Shown: in pieces, positions 1 through 11,305 of the stretch | How positions within the stretch are numbered: the stretch's first letter is position 1 | How the letters are laid out: each line of letters begins with the position of its first letter | Assembly: GCA_025504975.1 (NCBI GenBank) | Contig: JANUWI010000002.1 | Coordinates: forward strand, 3,286,001 to 3,350,000 | Source: Plenodomus lindquistii | Taxonomy: Eukaryota; Ascomycota; Dothideomycetes; Pleosporales; Leptosphaeriaceae | DNA length: 64,000 bases | Reading direction: 5' to 3' | Position numbers and translations under genes: made by a program | Notes under the pieces: model-generated | Told to the model about the DNA's origin: nothing | Seen by the model: the letters and a program-made list of their open reading frames with translations, nothing else | The model's database searches: none

Positions 1-3000
1 CTTTCCAGAAGCAGTATGTCCTCACTGTCTTTGGACGGCTAGCCGCAGATCCCAGGGCCTTGGTCGAGGTGTACCTAAATTACGACTGCGATCGTACTGC
101 GCTTGACAACATGTTCCAACGAGTCGTTGAACATCTCTCACGGATATCAAGCACTCAAGTCGCCATCACCGCGATGCAACAGCAAGCGTATCAAGATCAC
201 CGTGAGAAGCAAGCGCGGCAGATGGACTGGCAAATTAGAGGGGCCATGCCACCTTCACTGACCACAGTCTCTATGAATTCAGCACACGAGACGGACAACG
301 CGTACCCGCAAGAGTATGCTATGAAACAGGAGTCTCTGGAGGCTCTGGTGCAAATTCTAAGATCGCTTGTCAACTGGGCTCAACAGTCACTACCCGAGAG
401 CGGCAAAGCAAAGACTGCTGACTTGCGACCGTCGCTGGATGACCTCCGAGTGTCCATTGACACCCGGGCGCTGGCAGACACACCAAACATAGGTGCAGAC
501 TCTGGAACAGTCACTCCGCTCGCCGAAGACGACTATGGGCAGCTTGAGAAAGCAAAGCAAAGGAAGACTGCTCTGACGAATGCGTTGCGACTGTTCAACT
601 ACAAGCCGAAGAAGGGTCTCAAGGTTCTGATTTCAGAAGGTTTCATTCCGTCGAATTCGCCCGAAGACATTGCTCGATTCTTCCTGGACAACGATCAATT
701 GGACAAGGCCGCTCTTGGTGAATTTCTTGGCGAAGGCGACCCCGAAAACATTGCCATTATGCACGCATTCGTCGACCTGATGGATTTCACCAAGACGCGC
801 TTCACCGACGCTCTGCGACGTTTCCTCCAAAGTTTCCGTCTCCCTGGCGAAGCGCAGAAGATTGATCGATTCATGTTAAAATTTGCGGAGCGATACATCA
901 CAGGCAATCCTAATGCATACGCAAATGCAGACACGGCATATGTTTTATCGTACTCTGTCATCATGCTCAACGTTGATCAACATAGTAAGAAGATGAAGGG
1001 CCCTCGCATGACGCCAGAAGACTTCATCAAGAACAACCGAGGCATCAACGATAACGCCGATCTTCCTGAAGAATATCTTCGCGGCATTTACGAGGAGATA
1101 TCGCGCAATGAGATTGTGCTCAACACCGAGCAAGAAGCCGCTGCGGACAAGGGTCTACTCAACCAGCAGCCCACTAGCGGTCTGGCAAGCATTGGCCAGG
1201 TACTCACTGGAGGCGCGCGCGACTTGCAGCGAGATGCGATTGTGCAAGCCTCTGAGGCCATGGCGAACAAGACAGAGCAGCTTTACAAGCAACTCCTGCG
1301 AGCCCAGCGAAGAACAACCGCAACTCTACCGGTCTCGAAATACATACCCGCACAGTCGTCCAAGCACGTTGGACCAATGTTTGAGGTTGCTTGGATGCCA
1401 ATATTAACGGCGCTCTCTGGCCAAGCTCAAGATCATAACATCGAGATTGTTCGGTTGTGTATTGAGGGCATCAGACTGTCAATACGCATCTCGTGTTTGT
1501 TTGACCTGGACAGCTCGCGCCAGGCTTTCGTTGCTTTCCTCGCGCGCTTCACAAATCTCTACAACTTCAGCGAAATGAAGGCAAGAAACATGGAAGCTCT
1601 GAAGACCTTGATTGAAATCGCCCACTCCGAAGGCAATCTGCTACGGGAGTCATGGCGAGAGGTCCTGACATGTGTCTCCCAGCTGGACCGCTTTCAGCTA
1701 ATCGCTGCGGGTATCGACGAACGCGCAGTGCCTGACGTGCTTAAACCGAATACTGGCGCGACAAAATCGGGCAAGAATCCCAACGCTCCCAGCAACCGCC
1801 AGAGACCGACAACTCAAAGAAACGGAACGAACTTCCAAGCTGACGTGGCCGAGGAGAGCCGTTCTACGGATATCGTTCGAGGAGTTGATCGCATTTTCAC
1901 CAATAGTGCCAATCTGTCTGGAGAAGCCATCGTTGACTTTGTCAAAGCACTCACTTTGGTGAGTTGGCAAGAGATACAGTCTTCAGGGCAAAGCGAATCG
2001 CCACGAACATACAGTCTGCAAAAGCTCGTCGAGATCAGTGGTTACAACATGACGCGTGTGCGCTTCGAGTGGACAAACATCTGGCAGGTACTTGGCGCCC
2101 ACTTCAACGAGGTTGGATGTCATACCAACACCAACGTGGTCTACTTTGCTCTCAATTCCCTGAGACAACTCTCTATGAAGTTCATGGAGATTGAAGAGTT
2201 GCCAGGTTTCAAGTTCCAAAAAGACTTCTTGAAGCCGTTCGAGCATATCATCAACAACGCTAGTGTTGTATCTGTCAAAGACATGGTCTTGCGATGCTTG
2301 ATTCAGATGATCCAAGCGCGGGGCGAGAACATCCGTTCAGGCTGGAAGACCATGTTTGGTGTCTTCACAGTGGCCGCGCGTGAGCCCTATGGTAAGTTCC
2401 GATCATATACGTGATTGCGTATAGACTAACAAAAAGCAGAGGGAATTGTGAATCTTGCGTTCGAAAACGTAACACAAGTATACAATACACGATTCGGTGT
2501 TGTCATATCACAGGGCGCCTTTGCTGACCTCATCGTCTGTCTTACCGAATTCTCAAAGAATTTCAAGTTCCAAAAGAAGTCACTTCAGGCTATCGAATTG
2601 CTCAAGTCGTCTGTGCCGAAGATGCTAAGGACACCGGAATGCTCACTGTCTGCTCGTGCCGGTTATCTCAAGGACTCCGAAAAGGGTTCAGCGATACCCA
2701 AACAGCCTAGCCGTCAGACTCAAGAAGAACAGTTCTGGTTCCCAGTGCTGTTTGCGTTCCACGACGTTCTCATGACCGGTGAAGACCTCGAGGTACGATC
2801 AAGAGCCCTGAGCTACCTCTTCGATACGCTCATCGGCTATGGCGGCGATTTCCCAAGAGAGTTCTGGGACATGTTATGGCGTCAACTGCTGTACCCCATC
2901 TTCATGGTCCTCAAGTCAAAGTCCGAGATGACAAAGGTCTTGAACCACGAGGAGCTGTCAGTCTGGCTGTCCACAACCATGATTCAGGCGTTGCGTAACA

Positions 3001-4268
3001 TGATCAAGCTCTTCACGCACTTTTTCGAGTCGCTAGAGTATATGCTTGACCGTTTCCTGGACCTCCTAGCATTGTGCATATGTCAAGAGAATGACACATT
3101 GGCACGAATCGGAAGCAACTGCCTCCAGCAGCTCATTTTGCAAAATGTGCAGAAGTTCCAGGCTGGGCACTGGAGTCAGATTGTCAAAGCCTTTGTTGAG
3201 TTGTTCCAACGCACAGAAGCCTCTGCACTGTTTTCAGCTGCAACCGGTGCATCTTCATCGTACCAAACACCTGTGAATGGTTCCAAAGAGCCATCAGATC
3301 CCACAAACTCAGGCTCAGACGCGCCACCAGCCGAGATTTCCCTCCAAGCACCCTCCAACGAGGCCAAACCCACCGACAACGCCCTTGGCATCAACGGTCT
3401 CTCCAGCCCTCGCCGCCCCTCCCTCGTCACCTCCGAAGCCAGTAGCCTCGCCGGTCCCGACCCCCTCCCCAAACGCCAAACCCAGGACCTCGAAGACTAC
3501 CGCGGCGAATCACAAGACCTGCAAAAACCCCCCATCGTCGTCACTGCTGCCCGGCGCCGCTTCTTCAACCAAATCATTACAAAATGCGTGCTCCAACTCC
3601 TCATGATCGAAACCGTACAAGAGCTCTTCACAAACGAAGCCGTATATGAGAAGATCCCGTCTGGCGAACTCCTCCGCCTCATGGGCGTTCTCAAGAAATC
3701 CTACCACTTCGCCAAACGCTTCAACGCAGACCGCGAGCTGCGCTCCCAGCTATTCCGCGAAGGCTTCATGAAACAACCACCGAACCTGCTCAAGCAAGAG
3801 AGTGGCTCTGCAAGCGTATACGTGAGTATTCTGTTTAGAATGTACCACGACACATCGACCGACCGCGCCGCCTCGCGCGCCGAAACGGAAAAAGCGCTAA
3901 TCCCCCTGTGCGAGGACATCATCGCCTCATACATTGAACTCGACGAGGAAACCCAACAACGCAACATTGTCACCTGGCGTCCCGTCGTCGTCACCGTGCT
4001 CGACGGGTACGCCAACTTCCCCGATAAGGAGTTTGACAAGAATGTGGGTATTTTCGCGCCGTTGGTTGTGGGGCTGCTGGGCACGGAAATGGCGGCTGAT
4101 GTTCAGAGGAGTGTGCAGGCGCTTGTTATGCGCATTTTTGAAATGAAATTGGGGATTGAGAGGGTGCCGCTTATGGTGCCGGTTGTGGCGAGGAGTCCTA
4201 GGGGCAGTTTTGGGGGGGGTTCTCCGGTTGTGCAGAGGAGGGGGAGTGGGGGTAAGGGGGGGAGGTGA
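1..4268 (+). CDS. SEC7: SEC7-type ARF guanine-nucleotide exchange factor (5' end outside window)
   Basis: Large BIG/Sec7-family exchange factor that activates ARF GTPases at the trans-Golgi for vesicle budding. Coding is already open at base 3, so the start lies upstream. Two exons are visible, <1..2391 and 2440..4268; the 48-bp intron has a GTAAGT donor and AAGCAG acceptor. About 1,405 residues are visible. In order: the HUS-box core NYDCD near base 80, the Sec7 domain at about 550-1120 with motif 1 FLGEGDPE (catalytic glutamate codon 732-734) and motif 2 FRLPGEAQKIDRF, then the helical HDS repeats. A low-complexity Ser/Pro/Ala linker lies at about 3260-3530. The extreme C-terminus is Gly/Arg-rich (GSFGGG...GKGGR) and is written in very G-rich DNA, unlike the C-rich codons just before it. 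Family assignment is firm; what is missing is probably the DCB and part of the HUS domain. Confidence 0.95.
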
Positions 4269-4308
4269 GTGAATTGAGGGTGTTTGGGTTTATTTGTTGG
4301 TGGTTTGC

Positions 4309-4343
<35 letters not shown>

Positions 4344-4908
4344 AGGGATGGTTTCGTTCAAAGGGGGCGACAAGCAGATATGCTAATTTTCCCCCAATCT
4401 TCTTCGAATAAGACTTTGCGGCATTGCCCGAGATTTGGGGTTGTGGTTGTTTGTACAGTACCGTTTCCTTACTTTTCTTTCGCATTCACAGACCTAGTTA
4501 AGACAGACGGGTCGGTCGTTGGGTAGAAATCCCGGCGTTTAGAATGTAGTGAGTGCTATTGTCTTCAGTTCTCCAATTCCTTGGGTATTTGTGCAATTAC
4601 ACCATTGATGCAAACGGTAATTATTATGCAGCTAATGGTCACTGATCGCACCATGTCTGCAGGTACCCTCATTAACCTTGTCCCCGGATATCCTCAACGT
4701 CATGGGAAGCTAACAGACGCGTACCACATCAGAACATGGTACCGACTACCCTTACTTGTGCGTTGCGAGTCGTGACGTGTTTGTGACTGGCACGGCAGTG
4801 CAGATCTAAAGTTGATACAAGGTAAATACAATTTCCCTTTCGAGATTCCAGTTCCGTTCAGATTGAACTTGCAAGTACAGTGCTTTACCATAACTGACCA
4901 CGCTCACG
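4269..4908. other. Intergenic region between SEC7 and the MRJP-like gene
   Basis: Holds the SEC7 3' flank with a GT microsatellite and the promoter of the secreted-protein gene at 4909. I see no convincing gene; the short ORFs here lack any recognisable domain. Confidence 0.6.
4310..4343. repeat. GT dinucleotide microsatellite, about 17 units
   Basis: Perfect (GT)n run of 34 bases starting 41 bases after the SEC7 stop codon, so probably in its 3' UTR. It continues a G-rich tract that begins inside the last codons. Such tracts are length-variable and make good strain markers. Confidence 0.95.
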
Positions 4909-6195
4909 ATGCTCCCCAAACTTCCCGTTCTCCTCCTGCTCACCACCCCAATAACAGCCCAAATCACGTATCAAAACGCATCCTCCACCATCCTCCGAGT
5001 AGACACGGGATCCTACGGCCCAGAAGTAGAAGAATACCACTACTACTACACGCAATGGCCCATTGGGCTCGCCATCTCCTCAACCGGCCGCTTCTTCGCC
5101 TCTTACACCCGAGGCAGCTACCCCTTCACCCTCGGCGAAGCCGTCAACAAAACCGCTGAAACGCCTTATCCCAGCAGCTCCCTCAACCTCCCCGCGTCCC
5201 AATTAAACACAACATGGAACGGCATCCCCTTTGGCAGCGCAAACTCCACCGGCCTAATAAGCGTGCAGGCACTGTACATCACGCCCAAGGCCGCCAACCG
5301 ACCCGAGACACTCTGGGTCGTCGACACCGGACGCCCAACAATCACAGACACAAACGGCGCACCCTCCATGCCCTACGCTCAACCAGGCGGCCCCAAGATC
5401 CTCTCCATAAATCTCTCAAACGACACAGTCTACGCAACATACACTTTCCCCGCGTCTGTCCACTTCCCAGACAGCTACATGAACGACATCCGCATCGACC
5501 TGCGTCCACACCTCACCCCCTCGGGCCAAGGAATCGCCTACATAGTCGACAGCAGCGACGAAGGCCGCCCGGGCTTCATAATCCTGGATCTAGGCACGGG
5601 AGAAAGTTGGCGCCGCCTAACCCAACACCCCAGCACCCTCCGCGTAGACCGCAACGTCCCCTCCTACCGCGGCCACCCCTTCTACCAGCGCACAATCGGA
5701 CAGCCCATGCAAACGCTGCGCGAAGGCCTAGACGGCCTCCAACTATCCCCAGATGGAGAAACGCTATATTACTCCCCCTTGACCTCAAACACACTCTACT
5801 CCCTCCCCACGCTTAACCTCCGCGCCCGCCCTACAACAAACCCCCTAGCCGAACTCCACGCTGCAAACAACGTCTCCTCGCTCGGTGGCCGGGGCGGAAA
5901 CGCAAATGGCTTTGAAGCCGATTCCAACGGCCTGATATACCAGTGCATGCCAGAACATAATGCAGTGTATGTGTTTGACCCCGCCACACTGCAGACGCGG
6001 GGGTTTGTCCGCGATCCTAGGATCCTGTGGCCCGATGGCGTGACCGTGGGTGAGGATGGGTATCTTTATGTTCATGTTAATCAGTTGCCGTATCGGCCGG
6101 AGTGGAATGATGGGGTTGATGGGAGGGTTTTTCCCGGGGCGGTGTTGAGGGTGAAGTTGGAGGGTGGGGGGAGGAAGATTGGGGGGTTGGCTTGA
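4909..6195 (+). CDS. Secreted major royal jelly protein/yellow-like protein
   Basis: Single-exon gene, 428 residues. The N-terminus is a clear signal peptide (MLPKLPVLLLLTTPITA). The body resembles the yellow/major-royal-jelly protein family, a six-bladed propeller fold found in insects, some bacteria and fungi. Family-like segments are QWPIGLAISSTGRFFASY, LWVVDTGRP, YMNDIRIDLR, GRPGFIILDLGTGESW, DGLQLSPDGETLYYSPLTS and the late DSNGLIYQC/WPDGVTVGEDGYLY block. Several NxS/T sites (NAS, NKT, NTT, NST, NLS) suggest glycosylation. Fungal members are poorly characterised; some propeller relatives are lactonases, so substrate and activity remain unknown. Codon choice changes abruptly near 5950-6000, from C-ending to G/T-ending codons, without a frame change. 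The start is the first ATG and fits the signal peptide. Confidence 0.85.
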   Translation: MLPKLPVLLLLTTPITAQITYQNASSTILRVDTGSYGPEVEEYHYYYTQWPIGLAISSTGRFFASYTRGSYPFTLGEAVNKTAETPYPSSSLNLPASQLNTTWNGIPFGSANSTGLISVQALYITPKAANRPETLWVVDTGRPTITDTNGAPSMPYAQPGGPKILSINLSNDTVYATYTFPASVHFPDSYMNDIRIDLRPHLTPSGQGIAYIVDSSDEGRPGFIILDLGTGESWRRLTQHPSTLRVDRNVPSYRGHPFYQRTIGQPMQTLREGLDGLQLSPDGETLYYSPLTSNTLYSLPTLNLRARPTTNPLAELHAANNVSSLGGRGGNANGFEADSNGLIYQCMPEHNAVYVFDPATLQTRGFVRDPRILWPDGVTVGEDGYLYVHVNQLPYRPEWNDGVDGRVFPGAVLRVKLEGGGRKIGGLA

Positions 6196-6698
6196 TGGGG
6201 GGGGGTATATGGTGTGTGGGTGGGTGGGTGGAGGGATACTTCGGCCTACTACCTACATAGAGTAATTGCATGTACACATATGTAAAGAGAACTCAGCACT
6301 CATCACATGGGTCATAATATAACAGAAGACATTTGTTTTTCAAAAGTGATGATGGCATAGAATTTGATGCACGTGCCAAAGCACATGTATATAAGTAGGC
6401 GTAGCTATCATGTTTATAAATGTCGGAGGAGATGGAACCTTTTTTTTTTGTTTCTGCCGTGAGACCGACGACCCATGACATGACATGACCCATTTAACGT
6501 ACCCCTAGCCAGAATATTGGTATCCTGATTTGATGCCCGGAAAAAGAAGAAAAAAAAAACAATGACATGACCTAAACGCCAAAGATGCAATACATCGTCC
6601 ATGATATGATGGGTGGACTCTTAGTCCAAGCTGGTGACAAGGTCAAGCTGTCCAAAGCAACATGCTGTCGGGATTGCGAAACAAGAGCGACGACGAGT
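6196..6698. other. Convergent 3' region between the MRJP-like gene and La
   Basis: Both flanking genes end here. It begins with a run of nine G and a four-tract G-quadruplex motif at 6218-6235, and contains T and A homopolymer runs near 6440 and 6550 that may belong to the La 3' UTR. No gene seen. Confidence 0.6.
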
Positions 6699-8233
6699 CT
6701 ACTCATCCTGCTTGATCTCGAGCTTGTTCTTCTTGGGGCTGGATGCGCCGGCATCGTCGGCTGCTTTGCGCTTCTTGTCCTCGGTGTTGTCGCGGGTGTC
6801 CTTGACGACGGGAACACCGTGGGCATCGCGCTCAACCTCCTTCTTCTCGTCGTTGCGGCTGCTGCGGTCGTCCTTGCCGTTCTGGTAGCGATCGCGACGA
6901 GTGTTCCAGTCACGGCTGTCGACAGAACCGCTGCGGTCGCGCTGCCTGCGGGGAGAGCGGGATCGGTTGCGATCACGGCCTCCACGACCACCATCGCGTC
7001 CGCGTCCGCCACGACCTCCGCCACGGGCACCACCACGTCCACGGCCGCCTCCACCACGGCCGTTGCCTCGGAAGTTGCCGCCGTTCTCCTCGCGGAACTG
7101 CTTGCGCTTTTCCCGCTTCTCTTCCTCGGTGAGCTCCCAGTCAGGCTTGATGCCCTTCTCCTTGCACTTCATCTCGACGTACTCCTTCTTGCCCATGATG
7201 GTGAGTTCGTTGTCGTTGAACTTGGGCTTGGGGTCGAGGGCGAGGAACTGCTGCTGTGACTCCTCGGTGTCAAACTCGACGAAGACGCTGCCCTTCCAGG
7301 TGCCATCATCCTCGCGACGCTTGCGAACCATGACTGAGCCGTAAGGGCGGAAGAACTGCTCGAGCGCAATCTGGCCCGCTTCCTCACCATCACCAAAGCC
7401 CTTGACGTAAGCGCTGGTGGCCATGTTGTTGGTGGAGCCGTTCTTAAGGCGGTAGAACAGGGCCTGGGTGGTGGGAGGGTTCTCCTTATCGCTCTCCTTG
7501 GAGGGGACGACCAGAGGCTCTTTGCGCTTGATGCTCTCGCTGCCAGGCTTGTCGTCGACAACGATCAAATCCTTGCTGTCGCGCAGGGCGTTGACGACGG
7601 CAGAGTAGGGCTTGAAGCGACGCATGCGCTTGAAGGAGCAGACATGGTCGATGGAGACGGGGCGGTTCTCAGGACCCTCGAGCTCCATGAAGAGGTGCTC
7701 GTCGGTGGCGAGGTTCTGGGACGAGAAGTAGAACTCGACCTTGCGCATAGGTTAGCATGGTCGGCGCAGTCAAGTGAGCCAGATGGCATACCTGTGCGCG
7801 GATCTCGGCTGGGTCATCAGACTCGGGGAGGTTCTCAAACTCGTCATTGCGACGCCTGCGAAAAAGTTAGAATGCGATTGCGACAAACGGGAGAGCAGAC
7901 GACTTACTTGTTGTGGTTCTTCTGGAAGCCTCCACGGCCACCGCGGCCACGACCTCTGCCGTTGTCGCGGCGGTCGTTGTCCCTGCGGTCACCATTGCGA
8001 CCGAATCTGCCATTGCGGTCCCCGCGGTCGTCGCGGCGGTCGCTCTTCTCTTCCGACTTGGCGTTGACCTCCCACTTGGTCTCGCCGGCATCGTCAGACT
8101 TGGCGGCCTTGGTGTCGTCGCTCTTGGACTCGGTGGTGGCCTTGGAGTCGGCCTTGACCTCAGTCGAGCCCTCTGTCTTGGGCGCCTCGGTGGGGTTGGC
8201 GGCCGCCGCAGTCTTGACTTGGGTGTCGGCCAT
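6699..8233 (-). CDS. La-motif RNA-binding protein (La/Lhp1 family)
   Basis: RNA chaperone that binds the 3' oligo(U) of new RNA polymerase III transcripts. Three coding exons on the minus strand: 8233..7908, 7855..7792, 7739..6699, giving 476 residues. Splicing joins RAQ to VEFYFSSQNLATDEHLF, the start of the La winged-helix motif (about residues 112-205). An RRM follows at about 239-310 (SAYVKGF as RNP2-like, GSVFVEF as RNP1-like). The C-terminus has RGG repeats, an RS-like stretch and a lysine-rich tail (KKRKAADD, SPKKNKLE). The N-terminus is acidic and low-complexity and ends in another RG-rich patch (RGRGRGGRGG). I chose ATG 8233 (MADTQVKT); an in-frame ATG at 8290 would add 19 residues but probably lies in the leader. 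RGG repeats at both ends are unusual compared with yeast Lhp1. The gene is divergent from uS4m, with 274 bp between the starts. Confidence 0.9.
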
Positions 8234-8507
8234 GGCGAAAAGTTGGTTTGTTGGAGTCGCGGGTGTATACAGACGTTGCTTGGCCAGCAAGAAAACAGTC
8301 GGAGCAAGAATTGGGGCGTGTTTGTGAGCAGGAGCAAAAGGGCGCGAGATCTTTGTAGCTTGGAGAGCTTAGTGGGGAGGATTTTCCGCGCAACGCTAAG
8401 GTCAGGGCACGGACTCGGCCATTGCAATTGTTGCAGCGCGCCGCTATTGTCGACACGGCGCACAATATCACCGCTCACCACCATCGCCCCGCACGTCCGC
8501 CTTCACC
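8234..8507. promoter_or_regulatory. Shared bidirectional promoter of La and uS4m
   Basis: The 274-bp gap separates the divergent start codons at 8233 (minus) and 8508 (plus). It must hold both leaders and both promoters. No TATA box is evident. Assignment rests on geometry only. Confidence 0.7.
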
Positions 8508-9872
8508 ATGCCTCGGAAGAAGCCGAGGTTCCATTCGCTGAAGAAGCTGGTACGGTGACACCTCCGTGGCTGCCATTGGCGGGAGGGCTGGAGACACTGA
8601 CGACCGCACAGAATGTCCGCCAGAACTGGTCCCGCTGGTCGCTGTACGCCCTCGCGCAGCTAAAGCCCCCCAACGTCAGCTCCCGTACATACTTCCAGCA
8701 GAAATGGACCGCCAAGGCCAGCACGCGAGCATACCATGGCGAGCACATACGCGAGAAGAAGTGGAAGCGCATGTTCAAGCGGAACCTGCCCGCCGTCGTG
8801 GCCATGGACCATAGATATCTCGCCAGACACGATGGTTCCGAGCAGGCGGCGGGGCGCGGCATGGGTGCGGATTCACAGGAGAAGGAGCGGACACCGCCAA
8901 TGACGCCGTACATGCAAATGGCATACTACCCGCTCGAGAGGAGACTGGACACGGCCATCTTCAGAGCCTTGTTCGCCAGCAGTGTACGCCAGGCGCGGCA
9001 GTTTGTCGTCCACGGTCTGGTCAAGGTCAATGGCAAGAAGGTCGGTCCAAATCCACGATTCGCCCCTCGTACTACTAACACACTGTCAGATGGTATACCC
9101 TGGATACGCCCTGAACCCCGGCGACATGTTCCAGGTCGAGCCCTCATCGGTCATGTTCGCCACCGGTGCTCAAAAGTCTCGCTCCTCAACCGCACGCCGC
9201 GTCGCCAAGGAAAAGGCTGCTGCCCGCGCCGAAGCCCGTGAGCAAAGCGGTGGCCAAACCCCCAAACAACCAAAGGAAGCCGTCATCACGCAGTCCAAGC
9301 GCGAAGAGCCAACCCCAGCCGAGCTGAAGAAGCACCTCCAGGAAATCATGCAGCAGACAGAAGACGTTCTGGCAGAGGATGTAGGGGCAAAAGACAAGCA
9401 AAAGTTTCGTGCTCTGCGTCAGAGCATAAGGAAAGCAATCAGTTCATGGCGCTCAGCAAACCTGGAAACAATCTCAACCCTCGACGCACAATTCGACTTT
9501 CTCAAGACGCAAATCGCCGAACGCGCAGCGGCCTCTACACCGACAAAAGCAACAGAAGCTCCCGAGCCGCTCATATCAGACGAAGATCAAGCAAAACTGC
9601 GCAAAGCCTTCGAGAAGCTCAGGCTAGAAGCCGAACACACATCCGCCTGGAACTCACGGAATGCGGCGGCGCCATACGCAACACCCTGGCGACCGAGGGA
9701 TTACATGAGCGCATTCGCATTCATCCCGAGATATCTTGAAGTAAACCAGAACATTTGCGCCGCTGTATACCTGAGACATCCAGTTGCACGGCAAGGGTTG
9801 GCAGAAGTGCCAACACCCTTCCACATCGAGACGGGTCAGCTAGCATTCAACTGGTACTTGCGGAATCGGTAG
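8508..9872 (+). CDS. NAM9: Mitochondrial small-subunit ribosomal protein uS4m (Nam9-like)
   Basis: Component of the mitochondrial 37S ribosomal subunit, involved in early assembly and decoding fidelity. Three exons: 8508..8549, 8612..9040, 9090..9872, totalling 417 residues. The spliced N-terminus MPRKKPRFHSLKKL-NVRQNWSRWS matches the family, as does the S4 RNA-binding segment SSVRQARQFVVHGLVKVNGKK-MVYPGYALNPGDMFQVEP, which is interrupted exactly by the second intron (branch-like ACTACTAACA, acceptor TCAG). The C-terminal half is longer and charged, with a coiled-coil-like stretch and the conserved ending PFHIETGQLAFNWYLRNR. The 42-base first exon is easily missed, and translation through the first intron stops at once. 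There is no obvious separate cleavable presequence; the basic N-terminus probably serves for import. Confidence 0.92.
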
Positions 9873-11305
9873 ATGGGTGCAGAGGTTGAATGTCTTGGAG
9901 GTGGTGGCTATGATGGATGTGGCATGTACAGCTATATGTAGACAAGCAAGTCGTTTGTACAATATTGACCTAGAGCATGAGACATTACATGTTTGTCACT
10001 TGATGGAAGGAGCTGATGTCCAAGGTTGAGAAGATGTGCATCCCAAGAGCCCAGCAATCACCCAAGTTGCCATACTTCAACCATCTGAGTATCGCATGTT
10101 CTTAATGCATTGGAAATGAAACAGTGGTTGCCGCTGGAAAGCTGACACTACATCGAGTGGCGGATATATCGGCCTTAAGCTCACAAATAAACTCCTTGTA
10201 CAGTATACACCAATCGAATGCATTGCATTGGTCTTCATCTACAGCATTGTATTACCCCAATCAATCTCGAATGATGATTCTGCTCATAAATGGCATCAAG
10301 TAGCTGCCTACATACGAAGGAGCTCGTATTTATTGAGTCACCACCGTCAATAATCGCTATTCGCCGTAGCCACCACAACACACTAAAATTAAAGCTTTAA
10401 ATTATTAGATATTGGGTGTATTCTCTAAAGGTTATTATAATAATTATTCATTTTACCTGCCTGTATTTGTCATCTCCCTGGTGCTGTATAGGCTCACGCG
10501 TTGTGTGATGGACTTGAGATGGGGACACAATAAACACGAGCTCCTTCATACAAGATGCGAATCAAAGTATCATTATTGATTACTTTCCCTGCATGTATGA
10601 GGAGATCAAGTTACAAAGCAAGCCCGCTAGAAAGACGACTGCGCGCTGTTTTTCAAAGCGTAATTGCATGTAACAAGTCACAAGCTCCTCATATCTGGAT
10701 GACTACTAGCCACTAAGAACTGCATTGCAGTATGCAGGTCTCGAGACTACTGTGTATGTATCAGTCCACAACTCAAGGGTTGAAATGCTCCATACCAAGT
10801 GGATCAGCAATTCCGGCGCTACCCAATGAGGAGCATTGGGCCGCCGCACACGTCCACCCCGCACCAAACGGTCCAAGATGAACCAGCAAAACCAGCAAAA
10901 CGTGGAGTCAGAGCCAACGTGACAACGCCAGAGCTAAAGGGCAGCAAAGGGCTCAATTTAATAGTGGCCAAAAAGGGCGGCCAAATGACTGCCCAAAGGC
11001 AATTGGAGCGGGAAAGCTAGAGTTTCGTCAGCGCCACCGTGAAATGGTCCGTGCCCTTCATGTTAGCGACCCCACCAACAAGTGCAATAGAAATCTTCTC
11101 CCCTCCCTCCTCTCCTCCTCACAGACGCCCGCCTCTACGGCTTATATCAATCCACTGCGCGCCTGCCTCTGGTCCACTGCAATAGCCGGAGACATCACCT
11201 CAACCTCGCGCTCCCTCAGCCCAACGAGCCTGCGCCAACGAGCGGGGTATTCGACAGCCCACTACTGAATTTTCGTAAAAGAAGACAGTTCACAACACCG
11301 CCATC
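9873..11305. other. Intergenic region between uS4m and EF2, with a MITE
   Basis: Contains the inverted-repeat element at 10315-10548 and the EF2 promoter and leader. CCAAT occurs at 10823-10827, and there is a pyrimidine-rich stretch at about 11100-11130 typical of highly expressed fungal genes. No convincing protein gene. Confidence 0.6.
10315..10548. mobile_element. MITE-like element with terminal inverted repeats and TA duplication
   Basis: A 234-bp non-coding element. The left end reads GAAGGAGCTCGTATTTATTG from 10316; the right end, read on the minus strand from 10547, repeats this with one mismatch (GAAGGAGCTCGTGTTTATTG). Similarity continues to about 29 bp with three to four mismatches. 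TA flanks both ends (10313-10314 and 10549-10550); the wider match ATAC also repeats. The interior is AT-rich (about 10381-10460) and has no ORF. TA duplication points to Tc1/mariner-type mobilisation, but no transposase is present, so family is inferred. Confidence 0.8.
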
